Source of the DNA: Anas platyrhynchos | Lineage: Eukaryota > Chordata > Aves > Anseriformes > Anatidae | Assembly: GCF_047663525.1 (NCBI RefSeq) | Contig: NC_092591.1 | Location: 46,229,501 to 46,293,500 of the forward strand | Length of the DNA stretch: 64,000 nt | Direction of reading: 5' to 3' | In this document: positions 48,420 to 59,230 of the stretch, piece after piece | Numbering within the stretch: position 1 is the stretch's first letter | Layout: each line of letters opens with the position of its first letter | Notes under the pieces: model-generated | Told to the model about the DNA's origin: nothing | What the model saw: only the letters and a program-made list of their open reading frames with translations | Database searches by the model: none | Translations under genes and position numbers: made by a program

Positions 48420-48990
48420 GAGCACCACAACCCGCTGCCGTGAGCTGCCAAGTTTTTATTTCTCCACCAGCCGGCTCGGGCCCCGGCGGGGGAGCGCCTG
48501 AGGGCGGCGAGCCCCGGCCCCACCTCGCCCCCCGGGGCAGCCCCAGTGGCTCGGCTGCGGGCCCCCAGCGCTGCCCTGGGCTCCCTTCTCCCCGGGCAGA
48601 GCCGCAGGTGCCCGCTGCGCTCCCCCTTTGCCGGACCCGGTAAGCGGCGAGGCGCGGGGGGCTTGGCGGGGCGGGCAGCGCCGGTGCCTTCCCCGGCCGG
48701 AGCTCCGAGCCGGGGGGGGTGCTCTGTGGGGCCGGGAGGGGGTGAACGCGGACGGGTCCCCCATGGGGTCGCCCCATGGGGTCGCCCCATGGGGTCGCCC
48801 CATGGGGCCGCCCGGGAGCGGCCGGTGCCTGCCCCGAGCCGGGCCGGCCGCCCCCCGCCCTGCCCGCCATTTTGCCCCCTCCGGCAGGTTGACCTGGCGG
48901 CCCTGCGCGCTGCCATCCCCTCTTCGTGGTGCTGTCCCCGCTCCGTGCTGTCCCCTCGCCACACTGACCTCCCTACCTGCACAGCCCGGC
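48420..48990 (+). promoter_or_regulatory. CpG island, probable promoter and first exon of the next gene
   Basis: This block is dense in CG dinucleotides and GC boxes and has a good plus-strand splice donor (ACCCG|GTAAGC) at 48640, as expected for a non-coding first exon. A YY1-type CCGCCATTTTG lies at 48865-48874. In human the next plus-strand genes after PNPLA2 are CRACR2B, CD151 and later TSPAN4. No coding exon of any of them is recognised downstream, so the gene is left unnamed. A minus-strand start cannot be excluded, because a minus-strand donor-like CTGTGCAG|GTAGGG occurs near 48976. Long open frames on both strands here follow from GC content. Confidence 0.5.
48759..48810. repeat. Four copies of a 13-bp palindromic unit CCCCATGGGGTCG
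   Basis: The units are 48759-48771, 48772-48784, 48785-48797 and 48798-48810 with a single change (TCG to CCG) in the last. Each contains the perfect 10-bp palindrome CCCCATGGGG. The array lies in the CpG island, 120 bp inside the putative first intron. Confidence 0.95.
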
Positions 48991-51158
48991 TCTGCTCCTT
49001 CGCAGGAGCTCCCCGGCTCTGCGGTGCCCTTGTTGAGGAGGCAGCAAGGAGAGGGGAGCTGCGAGCCGAGGGCTTTCTGCCTGTTGCGAATGTCCCTGTG
49101 CGCTCAGAGCTACATATCCGCCTCTTCCCCAGCTGGCGGGAGTCTCTCGCTAGTGAAAGACGGGTATGGATTCGCATTCCTTCACAAAACCTCCTCCCTG
49201 ACCAAATGCTGCTGCTGAAGGCATAGCTGCAGCCGTGGCTGGGCGATGGGAAGCGCGGTCCTGGTGCCTCTGGGCTCAGGAGCTGCTCTCCCTGTGCCTT
49301 CTCCACCCTCTGTTGCTCTGTAGCCTGCAGGCTCCTTAGAAATTAGGAGTTTACAGCCCTGGGACCTTGTTCTTGTATGCAAGTGACTGAACTGAATGAA
49401 GATCTTTTGTTTTCTCTCTCTCTCTTTTTTTTTTTCCCATCACCCTCTGTTCTTTCTTGCCCAGATCCAGGTGCAGATGACACCAGGCCTCCATGGCTCT
49501 TGTGCAGCAGGGATGCCAAGGGTCTCTCTAGCAACTACATTAGTGCTTCTCCTTCCCTTTTGAAGAGATTCCAGAGCTTTCCCTCCCAAAAGGGAAAGCC
49601 TTACCTTCAGACTGCAGCATCTTTCTCTTTAATGTCCCGTGAGCATGGGCTGCACTTCAGTGAACTTGTGTATGAAACCTCAGATCCTTCCTGTAGGACT
49701 TCCTGAAACAGCAAGGGGAAAAAGAGGCCAGTGATTGCCTGCCTCAGATAGAGAGAAATGGCTGTGCTCAGGAATGTCCTGAGGAGACATGATAATCAAA
49801 ATACAATTTCCTTGTTTAAACGTGACCTACTAAATCCGTACTTATGCTGAGGGAGACGGTGGTTGTTGGGACTCTCGGAAAACTGGTAGCTTCTAGGCTT
49901 GCTTTATCCAGCTTCAGGAGCAATTCTAACCTTACTTTTCATGTTCTAGAACTATATTTATTTATGAGGATTATATAAGCAGGTATATACATAAAAACAT
50001 GCATATTCATCTGCTGAGAGCTATGGGAATCCCTGTGCTAGATCAGAGAGGGGTATCATTCTTCAGGGTATCATTCTTTTTGTCTTTCTGCTGACAGTGG
50101 CAAGCTAAGCTGGGTACCAGAAAGTGTCTGGAAAGTCTGCTTGCCTATTTTGTTTGTCCTTATCAAATAGGATAACCCCCAGCCCCAGTTTGGTGCATAT
50201 AATGAATCAAGACTTTCATCTACTGGTCTGAAAGTTGTATTGCAGATGAGGGCTCTGTGTGTGGCTGTCTTCAGCAGTCTGCAGGCATTGATGGGGTCTG
50301 CTGTTACTCGTGACTTTGCCAGGCAGCCTCGGAGAATAAACTAATGGGATGAGGTTCGATTGACAAGTAACATAAATCAAATAGGCATAGCTCCCGGCAC
50401 TGCGTTCTTCATGGTCAGAGAGCTTTGCAGATATTGATCCTCACGTACAGTAAACTAGGTTTGGTTTCCATAATATAGCCCACATGTTATTCACTTCCTA
50501 AATCTTTTTGATTTGATAAAGCTGCTCTGGGGACTGAATCCTCCCACCTCTCTTTGCCTGCTTGCAGGAGCTCATCTTGATTTTAAAGACAGTGACAAGA
50601 AACTTCAGCTGTAATAAGTGTGTTTTCTTCCACTGAGCAAAGAAGCATCTTCCCTATTCCTGCCAGACACAGTTGCTTGTTGTCCATATAAAGGCTAAGG
50701 TGGAAATATTTGTTTTACTTCACAAATCTGAATCCCGAAGGATCCGTTTTGTTGTAGCACCCAAAGAGCAGTGTTGGAACAGGAAGGCTCTGTGTCCTTT
50801 GTCGCTGTGCTCCCGTTGCGGTACGGCATAGCCCAGCAGCTTGAAATGGAGATACTCCCGCTCAGTGTTGTTCCAGTTGCCTCTCTTAGTATTTTCCTAA
50901 CAGTTTTCTCTTTCCCCCATCCTGCAGTCTAAAACCTTTCTTGGCAGATCTCGAGATGGCTTTCACTGTGCATGGACCTAATTACACATGCTGCTAAGCA
51001 AACCTGACCTCTGCAGCTGTTCAGGGAGCACTGAGGTGGGTTCACTAAATGTTCCCTGTACGCTTCTGCTGCAGTAACAAGCACAATGTGCTCTTCTCGG
51101 GCCATATGTTCACAAAGTTTGGCAGCCCTAAGTGTTTGAAAATCACCAGGCAGACATT

Positions 51159-51216
51159 AAAAAAAAAAAAAAAAGTGCCATGGGATGACTTAAGTGTTGG
51201 CTTTTTTTTTTTTTTT
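51159..51216. repeat. A16 and T15 tracts in inverted arrangement
   Basis: A run of 16 A (51159-51174) and a run of 15 T (51202-51216) are separated by 27 bp, so a transcript or single strand could fold into an A-T hairpin. No retrotransposon body is recognised beside either run. Confidence 0.85.
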
Positions 51217-52843
51217 GAAAGTGGTGTTATTAATTTTTTTTCTCATGCTGATCTGCCTTAGATATTTCTGGTTGTTGTGGATATTTCTGTGTCTCCGTAT
51301 AAGCTGCCAGGAATGCTTGAATTCGCTTGACTGCAGTACCTAAGCATTTCAAGCGGAATAACAAATTGTGTAAGCTTTGGGAGAAAATGATGCCAAACCT
51401 GATGTTAATGGCTGTTACAGGTTGTGGTACTGTGACTTTTCAAATGATGTCTGGAGCATTGGTTATCTTTCCTGTGCTTCATTCGGGTTGGGGCAAAGTG
51501 GTTGGGAAGCCCTGTGGACTTTTTAACCAAGGGTTTTGCTCTTACCTTGTGTCATAGAGCACTAACGCGGGGGCAAGGATTGTCTTGTGTTGTTAGAGAG
51601 TGACTTTAATCGTGGGGTTGTTTTGAAGGAAGCGGTGTCCGGTGCAGTGCACTGAAAGGGTGCAGTGCTCTTAGCTGATTGGCATAACTAGGGGAAAACC
51701 TGCCAAGTCCTAAGATCAAGAAGGAAGAGGCTTGTAACATCCCTTCTTTCTATCTAGTTGGGCTACAGTTGGGATAATGGGCAGTGAAGTGTGTGCTTGA
51801 AGAGCATCTCTTTAGCAGAGATGTCATCCAAAGGAGGAGCTGTTGTGTGTCTGCTTCTAGTCTTAATCTCTGTGCTGGTACAAGACTGTATGGCTTTTCT
51901 GCACGAGATAATGGTCCTGTCCATGTGGAAGAGACTGCCTGATTCGGGAGGATGTATAACAATTACACAAAACTGAAAGTCCTACAGGTGCACGTGGTGT
52001 TGTCCTGAGGATGGCAGGAAATCTCTATACATGTAACCAGGGGTCCTGAACCTCCTGAGGTCTGCTGTGACAGTACAGGGCTGGCCTGAGCTTGTAATGC
52101 TGGGAAGGTCAGGCAGGTGGGAAGATGTCAGTGTTCAAAGCATGAAAGGTAACACGGGACAAGGCAACCTGCGTTCCTGAAGAGGAAATGAAAGAACGAA
52201 TAAAGGCAGCCCTTAAGACCTCTTCTGTAGCTTTTTGAAAGAATTAGCCTTCAGCATGTGTGCAGGTTGAAGGCCAAAGCAAAGCTGTGAAGGTTTGAAA
52301 ACATTCACTCCTGCTGCTGGAGCTGTGCAATCAAGGTAACAGTACCCAGCCGTTCACTGATTCCTATCATGTTCTTCAAACAAGTAACAAGTAGGATATA
52401 TCTGTAGGCTTTTGGGGGTCTAAGACTGCTATCCAGGTGGTGTAAAAAATACAGATGTGACATGTTTAGGCTGTGCAGTGTTAGGGACCCATGCTCAAGG
52501 TGTAATTAAAGCAGTTAGCCAGGAGGGAGCTGTGTGAGCCAGTCTAAGGGCATGTGCAGGGAGCTGTAGGAGTGCAGCTGGGGTTCAAGTCGCCGGGGTC
52601 TGTGTGTGCTGGCGGGTTGCAGGAGCCGGGTGTTACATCTGCTATCTGCCACCCTTCCCTGAAAGGTGGAGGAAAACAAACCGTTAGGGAATAATCCAGA
52701 AAAAGTCCGTGTGGGGGCTTGGGAGAGGTGCAAGGAGGCACATCTGGTACTTACTGCAGGAAACCTTGATGGCCCTCGCTGTTGCAGTAGCTGAGTATGC
52801 CGAATGCTTCACCACGCTCAGCAAAACATCTCCGAGCGGGGCT

Positions 52844-54176
52844 TTTATCTGGCTTAGTTTCCCCTCTGTAACACGGAGAAGAGGAGACTGAGCTCATCCA
52901 AGCTGTGGGCGGCCTGTGGGTTGGCAGTGTGACGGATTTGGAAATCTCCTCTGCAGACAAATGGTCTGACTCCCAGAAAAACAACATCAGCCAGCCTGGG
53001 CCTTATCTGCCGGCGAGGACTAGCGCGGCTGCGCTGCGTCCAGAGAAAGTGAGCTGCGTGAGCGTGCCCGGGGCGGCTGAGGTGAAGGGATGAGGTGTGC
53101 AAACACTGCCGAGACATTTTCCACCTCGCTCTCGCTTGTGGGCCAAATGCAAATATCCGTGTTGTTCGGCAGGTGGGACAGGCTGCCCTGCGGAGCGGGC
53201 TGGCCTTCCCTCTGTGCCGTGAATCACCACAGGCCTCCTCCTGGACGCTGGCCTTTGTCCAGCCGCCCTCCTGCAGCAGACACCAAGCTCCTGAGCTTTG
53301 CCCAAGGAGGAAGGCGCGCGTCATTGCTCAGATAAGATAAACTGTGCCCAAATAACTCCTTGTTACCCTTGGCAGGCGCGGCTAACCACCGGCCGGGGCT
53401 CGCGCAGCCCTGAGGAACCGCCAGGCCTCACCTCCAGGCAGCGTGGAGGCTTGACGCCAGAGCCCAGGAGGCAAGGTGGGTGTGACAGTGGTGTGGTTGT
53501 GCCCCCAGGGACGGTGACAGCAAGGCCTGAGGGCTGTGAGTGAGGGAACAGCCACCCGGGGGCTCTGCAGGCAGAAGGACCTCTGCTGTGTGCTGCTGTG
53601 CTGTGAGCAGTGGGCCTGCAGAGCTCAGGGTGCTCTGCACAGGGCTGTCCCGTGGGAACTCGGGAAGGAATTTGGATTTATTGGAGGGAAAAAGGGCAAA
53701 CGCTGATGCCCCTGCAAATGCATGCTGCTTCTTTGCTACTGTGCGTGAGAGCTTCCTTCCCTCCTCCTCCCCCTCTTTGCCTCTCACAGGAGTTTGCAAG
53801 GTTTCTCTCCCACCCTCCTCCCCTCCCTCCCAAACTGGCATTTAGACGCAGCGCCAGAGGAATAATCCTCTGCTCCACACAGATGCACAAAACGCTTTGA
53901 TTTAATGCGTTTCCTATGGCACAAAAAAGTCTTTTGCTTCCAATGCAAATCGGGTTGCTCGCTCTAAGCCGCTAAATGCAAATGCGCCACTTGTAGTTAT
54001 TGGCTCTGGGAAGAGTGGTGTGGGCTTTATGTAAAACATAAAGATAAGATGTCAGGAGCTCGTCAGCAAACGCAGCAACACGGATTTGTGCTGGAGAGAG
54101 GTCAACGTGGCAGCGGTTCGTTCACAATGATCCCATAAATAGCTCTTGCCAACTTAGGGTTGGTGTATCATTATCT
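52844..54176. promoter_or_regulatory. Cluster of octamer and GATA motifs, candidate enhancer
   Basis: Three perfect POU octamers ATGCAAAT (53147-53154, 53943-53950, 53976-53983) and one near match (53712-53719) occur with GATA-type motifs at 52844, 53002, 53330-53340 (double, AGATAAGATAA), 54042 and 54171. No coding exon is present. The call rests on motif density only. Confidence 0.3.
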
Positions 54177-57100
54177 TCTGTGATGTGTGGCAACTGCTCC
54201 GGGCCTCTTCTCCCATACAGGGGATCCTTGGTCTTAAAGGACGGATCCGCATGGAGGGAAGTGAACAAGCCTCTCCTATTACACTTAAATCAATCCTGCT
54301 TTCAACACGATTCCTTTAGCTGGTTTAAATTGCAGACCACTAATCCAGCTGAGGTGTGCGCACTGTTCCCTTCCTGCATCACCTGCACGAGGGAGAGAAA
54401 CGGCACTGGGCAAACAGCTGCTGCAGGAGGAGAGCACTGCCTTGGGAGAACACGGAGTCAGCTAAGAGGATTCACTGAGTGATATTAATATGGAAAAATA
54501 CATTCCTCTCTGTTTTGTTGATCCCCTTCTTTCTGCCTTCCTGCAGTGATGCTGCTCGCCTCCCGTTTTTGAACTTGTGAGGTGGGCTGCTAGGCAGGGG
54601 GATGTTTCAAGCTGTTGGTGTCAAACAAGTTGGTGTTTGTAGAAATGGATTAACACGTCCTAGCCATGGGTACATTGGGGGTTGGCTGGTTATTCTCTCC
54701 CCTCTCTCCTTGTGCAGGGTCCCCCATCCAGGTGCAGGATCAGTGCAGGCTGCAGTTTGGTGACTCACCCTGCTCTGACGCCTGGGTCTCTCTTCCCTCT
54801 TCAGGCTGGGCGAGTAACCTGCAGTCTGTAATTGTGCTCGAGAGCCCTTGGATTGCCCCAGCTCTGGGGAGGCTGCTACAATGCTTAGATTGGCTTAATC
54901 CAATCCGATCTGAAAATCCACTTCTCCGAACAATGGACGTGTGGTGGGGTGGTATTCAAGTGTCTTTAGGAAATGAGAAACCTTCCTGGCAGCAGTGGAT
55001 GAAGGCTTTTTCTTTTCAGCACGTACAACTGAATGCACAGGACGTGCAGTATGGTTGAATTAGCATCACTATGGGAACCATAACTTTTGTGTTCCCTGAC
55101 CTTTACCTGTATAATGCTAAAGATTTGTTAACGTGGCTCCAAGATGCTTTTTTTTCTGTTGTTGTTGTTTAATAAGCTTTTTGTCGCGGTCAGTACTAGA
55201 AGCAGCTTTATAAAGGACTCCAGGAGGAGATTAGAGAGGAGGCAGGCCCCGAGGTGCCTCCTTGGTGCTGTGTTAGCAGCGCCCCAGCTGAATCGAGGCG
55301 TGCAAGCTGGGACCACAGCTCAGTGTTAAGCGTCACCTCTGCACCAACAGTAAACAAACTGGTGAGTAAATTCCCCCGCTCAGAGGCAGGTAACTCACTC
55401 GGTCTGTTTTTTTTTTTTTTATGCCTCAGCTGCACTCCTGGAGCCTGCCCCAAGCGTGTGTGGTCCTGGGGCTGAGGCAAAGCCAGGGAGGAGATGAGTG
55501 GAGCCATGAAAGTGCTAGTTGGAGGGGAGCAGGGCTGCCGTCCTGCAGCAAAGCCCTCTCGGGAGAGCTGGCTGCAGGGAGTGAAGGGGCCTTGTGGTGC
55601 TTCGGGCTGTGGAGCTGAGGAACTGCCATGCGTTAGTGATGGCTCGTGTGGAGCCTTTCCTCCTTGTTTTGTCATCTCATCCATGGGACTGCAGGGAGGC
55701 ATTCTTGTCCGGTTGTGCTCCTACCCTCCTCTAAGGGAGGAAAAACACACGAGGAAGGACCCACCTCTGCCTTTGCTTCCTGTGGATCCCCTCATTGCTT
55801 GCTGCTGGGAGGATGGAGCTGTCTGGAGCTCCCCCTTCACAGCCTTTAGGCTGATGATCAGGTGCCAGCCAGAGACTTCTCAGTGGCAAACAGGTGGAAA
55901 AAAGGGTTTGCTCCCCGTGGTGACGTGCACAGCAAAGGCTGTTTGTTGGGCAGAGAGTGTCCTTGAGGCTGGTGCAAAGGGGTGTTAGGGCTGGGGGTGA
56001 GCAAAGGGGACGAAACCGTGCTGAGTGACGAAGAGTTGGCACGCTGGGGTCTCACTGCACTCACTTTTCCTTCCTTTGTCACCCCTTGTCACTGAGGGGA
56101 GGTGATGCAGCTGGAGCTGCCTTTGAGTGACAAAACCCCACCCTCGTTCAGCATCCCAAACTGGCAGAGGGCTTTGGTTCCTTTTGGTGGGGCTGTGGGA
56201 TGCAGGAGCTAGTGCTGGGACAGAGGGTGATGGCATCTCGGGCTGCTTCACTGAGGAAGTCCCGTGGTGTGTGTCCCACTGCTGGGGTACGTCCTGCTGT
56301 GCTTTGGGAAGCTGCTCCTTGCACCGTAGCCCTCTGCCTCGCTGTGCCTTTATCCCAAGCTCTCTTTGGGAAGCAGGCAGTAGCCAGCGACATACAAGTG
56401 GAATCAAATTCAAGGCAGGATTCCCGGGGACAGTTTCCAGCCCGGTCCTTGTTGAAGCGGGACAGGAGGTAGGCAGCAAGCTGCGTGCCTTCCCCGAGGA
56501 GCTCCAGCTGTGCCCATAAGATCAGCACGGGATGAGAGAGCAGTGCTTCTGTGGCAGCTCGGAAATGAGCCCTTCTTCCCAGCTGTGTGTGGGACAGGGT
56601 TATGAGGAATTTGCCCGGGGAACGTAACAGCAAGATTTCTTGTGCTGCTTTCCCAAGCGACTGCTGCTAGCCTCTGCTGGAAGGGGGATGAGACGCGTGG
56701 GGAGCGTTGCAAACCACACCTCCTCGCTTGGACCTGCTCTGATCCTCTGTTTACAGTGGCGGTGTCATTTCTTCGCTGGCTTTTTGCTGTGGAGCACTGC
56801 TGGCTGCAGGGAAGGGGAACGACACTGTCCCGCTGCTGGAGGTATTTGGGGACGCCCGCCGGGAGAGAGGAGAGGAGGCTGTGGAAGAGGGGAAAGGAGG
56901 TGCAGGAAGCCTCTCTCAGGCAAGGAATTACTTGAGCAGAAGGAAGACTGAAGGAGTTAGCAAGTCGCTGTGTCTCGGCGGTTTTTGCCTCGGGACTTTC
57001 TGCTCTGACTTCCTGCTTTTGCTTTAAGGAAGCAGAGTGGGGACGGACGGACCCGCTGCCTGCAGGGGCACGCCGTGTGCCCGCAGGAAAGGGTCGCTGC

Positions 57101-59064
57101 TCCTGGGGCAGGGGGAAATGTGTTGATCGGTGTGGAAGAGCTGGAGACGCTTAATTAGCAGATGGGTCATTTTTCATTATTTTTTTTTCAGGTTACCCAG
57201 CGTCTTTGTGAGTGTTGTGCTGAAAACACTTGATTTCAGTTTTGGTAAGGTTCTGCAGGTCGCTTAGCTAATTCTGGTGGCTCTGTGGTTTGGGAACTGC
57301 GGATTTGGAGCGATCACTGCAATAGTTACGTTTTCCAGAGCAAAGGAAAAAGCAGTACGAGCTTACAGTATGTGGGGCTGTGGTGTTTCCTTACGAAACA
57401 GGTGTCGTGAGCTGGCTAGATGGAAAACTAAGGCTTTTCTTCTGCATGCTTTGTGCAAGTTTAGAATTATTCTTTAAGAACATTCCTTGTGGTGTTCGCT
57501 CCTTGCGCTCCCCAGTGCGCGGGGAACGTGTGCGCGCTGCACGTGTTGTTCTGGAGGAGTGGTTCAGGGCTTGCGGCTGCTTTAAACGCCGGGTTTCCGT
57601 CTCGTGGCACTCCGAGGCTTTCCGGGGATTTCTTGGGATTGTGCCCCCTGCGTGAGAAAGGGAAAGGACACTTCTGGTACCTCGTGGGATAGCCTGGAGC
57701 TCCTGGGCGCTCAGAGCGGATCCTCTCTTCTTTAGGGGGAGGAAGCGGGAGCGGTGACTCCCTGGAGCCAAGACTTTTTGTGTGGCCTGACAGCCAGGAG
57801 GTGTCTGTGCTCAGGGAACGGGTTTCATCCCTTTCCAGTGAGCATTTTCCAGGTTACTGTGGCATTTCAGGGAAGGTGTGTAGCACAGCCAGCACCTCTG
57901 TAGCTGGCAGAAGGGCTGAGCCTGTGCCTCTACACCCTCTGTTACCCATGGGGTCCCAGCTGGGAGGTGCCCAGGTGTCACGCAGCGGCGATGTGGGCAT
58001 TTTGGTGGGGCAGGGAACGGGTTAATGGGCTTCTCGGAAATCGGCTTCCCCCAGCTGTGTTTGTTGTTTCAGCAGCATTTGCAGGAAGGTCAAACTGTCC
58101 GTGGGTCCCATGCATTGCTCGTGGGCGAAACCGATACAGTGCCAGCCACAGGCAGGCTCCTCGGGGGGCTGCGCTCTCCAGAAATCCTCTCCCACTTGTT
58201 AATCTTTGCAAAGGGTTTTTGTCCTTGAAGTGTGCTTTGCAGATTGAGCACGGTGAGGTGAAACTTCTCTCCCCGGTCCTGTTGCTAACATACAACCCAG
58301 AAATGATAAGGGCAGTGAGATCGCCCTGTCCAGTTCTCAACAGACTGGAGATGGGTTGCCTTGGGTGAGGAAAAAATGGTTCAACTTCACACACCCCCTG
58401 CAGCTGTAGCCCTCTGGAGGAGTTTGTCGCATCCTGCAGAGAGCTTGCTGGCTCAGATGGAGAAGAAATGTGTCCAGTGAGCAGTGTGAGCAGAGCAGAG
58501 GGTCTCCTTCAAAAGGGACCTGCTGGTCTGATGTTCTGGTCTGCTGTTTCGTCTGTGTGTGTGCTGAGGGAACTGCTGGAGGACAGCATTAGGCTGTTGA
58601 TTTTTCTTTGCAGAAGGATAATTTCAAGGTCAAGGATGTTAAACAAAAAAAGCTTTCCCCAGTCCTGGGGAGAAGCATTCCAGTCACCCAGGATAGGATT
58701 GTCACGGGATTTTTAGCCTTTGTGCAAAGAGGGCAAAGTTGCTGAGGAACCTTGCAGCTGGCCAGGAGCTCGGGCCCAGAAGAGTGGACAGCTATTAGGA
58801 AATTTAATGAAGAAGTGGCAACAAGATTGGGATCCAGCTAGAGGAATGGCCAGGCTGAACCAGCATCATGTATTCAACAGCAGCTGATAGCAGGTACCCT
58901 CCTCTTCCCATCGTAAATGCAGAACAAAACGTCCCTAGTATGCTCTGGTGGTTGCTTGTGGCTCAGAGATTTCTCTGAGATAAAAAGAGAGATTTTTTAT
59001 AGCAGCCCTTTGTGGACAAACTCAGGAAGGAAAAACCAACCGCTTCTACAGCCTGTGGATGCGT

Positions 59065-59230
59065 ATGACATCCCTGGCATCCTGTGTTAGGGAGTTCCAC
59101 GCTTCAACAGCTCATGAAGAAGTGCTTCCTTGTGCTTTGTGTGCACCACCCAATTTCAGCTGAGGCTCCCGAATTCTCCTCTCCGAGATGGCAGTGACTG
59201 GGGACAGTTCTTTACCATCTCTGCCATTCA
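59065..59230 (-). mobile_element. Old CR1/L3-like LINE relic
   Basis: The stretch with CCTGGCATCCTGTGTTAGGG, AGTTCCAC, GAAGAAGTGCTTCCTTGTG and CCACCCAATTTCA resembles the antisense of an ancient amniote CR1/L3-type LINE as I remember it. It is heavily diverged. Orientation and clade are uncertain without a library search. Confidence 0.4.

Noticed and set aside
48353-49306. 317-residue open frame on the minus strand across the CpG island
   Set aside because: The product is a low-complexity Gly/Ala/Pro/Arg protein with no domain. Open frames on both strands here follow from very high GC content and few stop codons.
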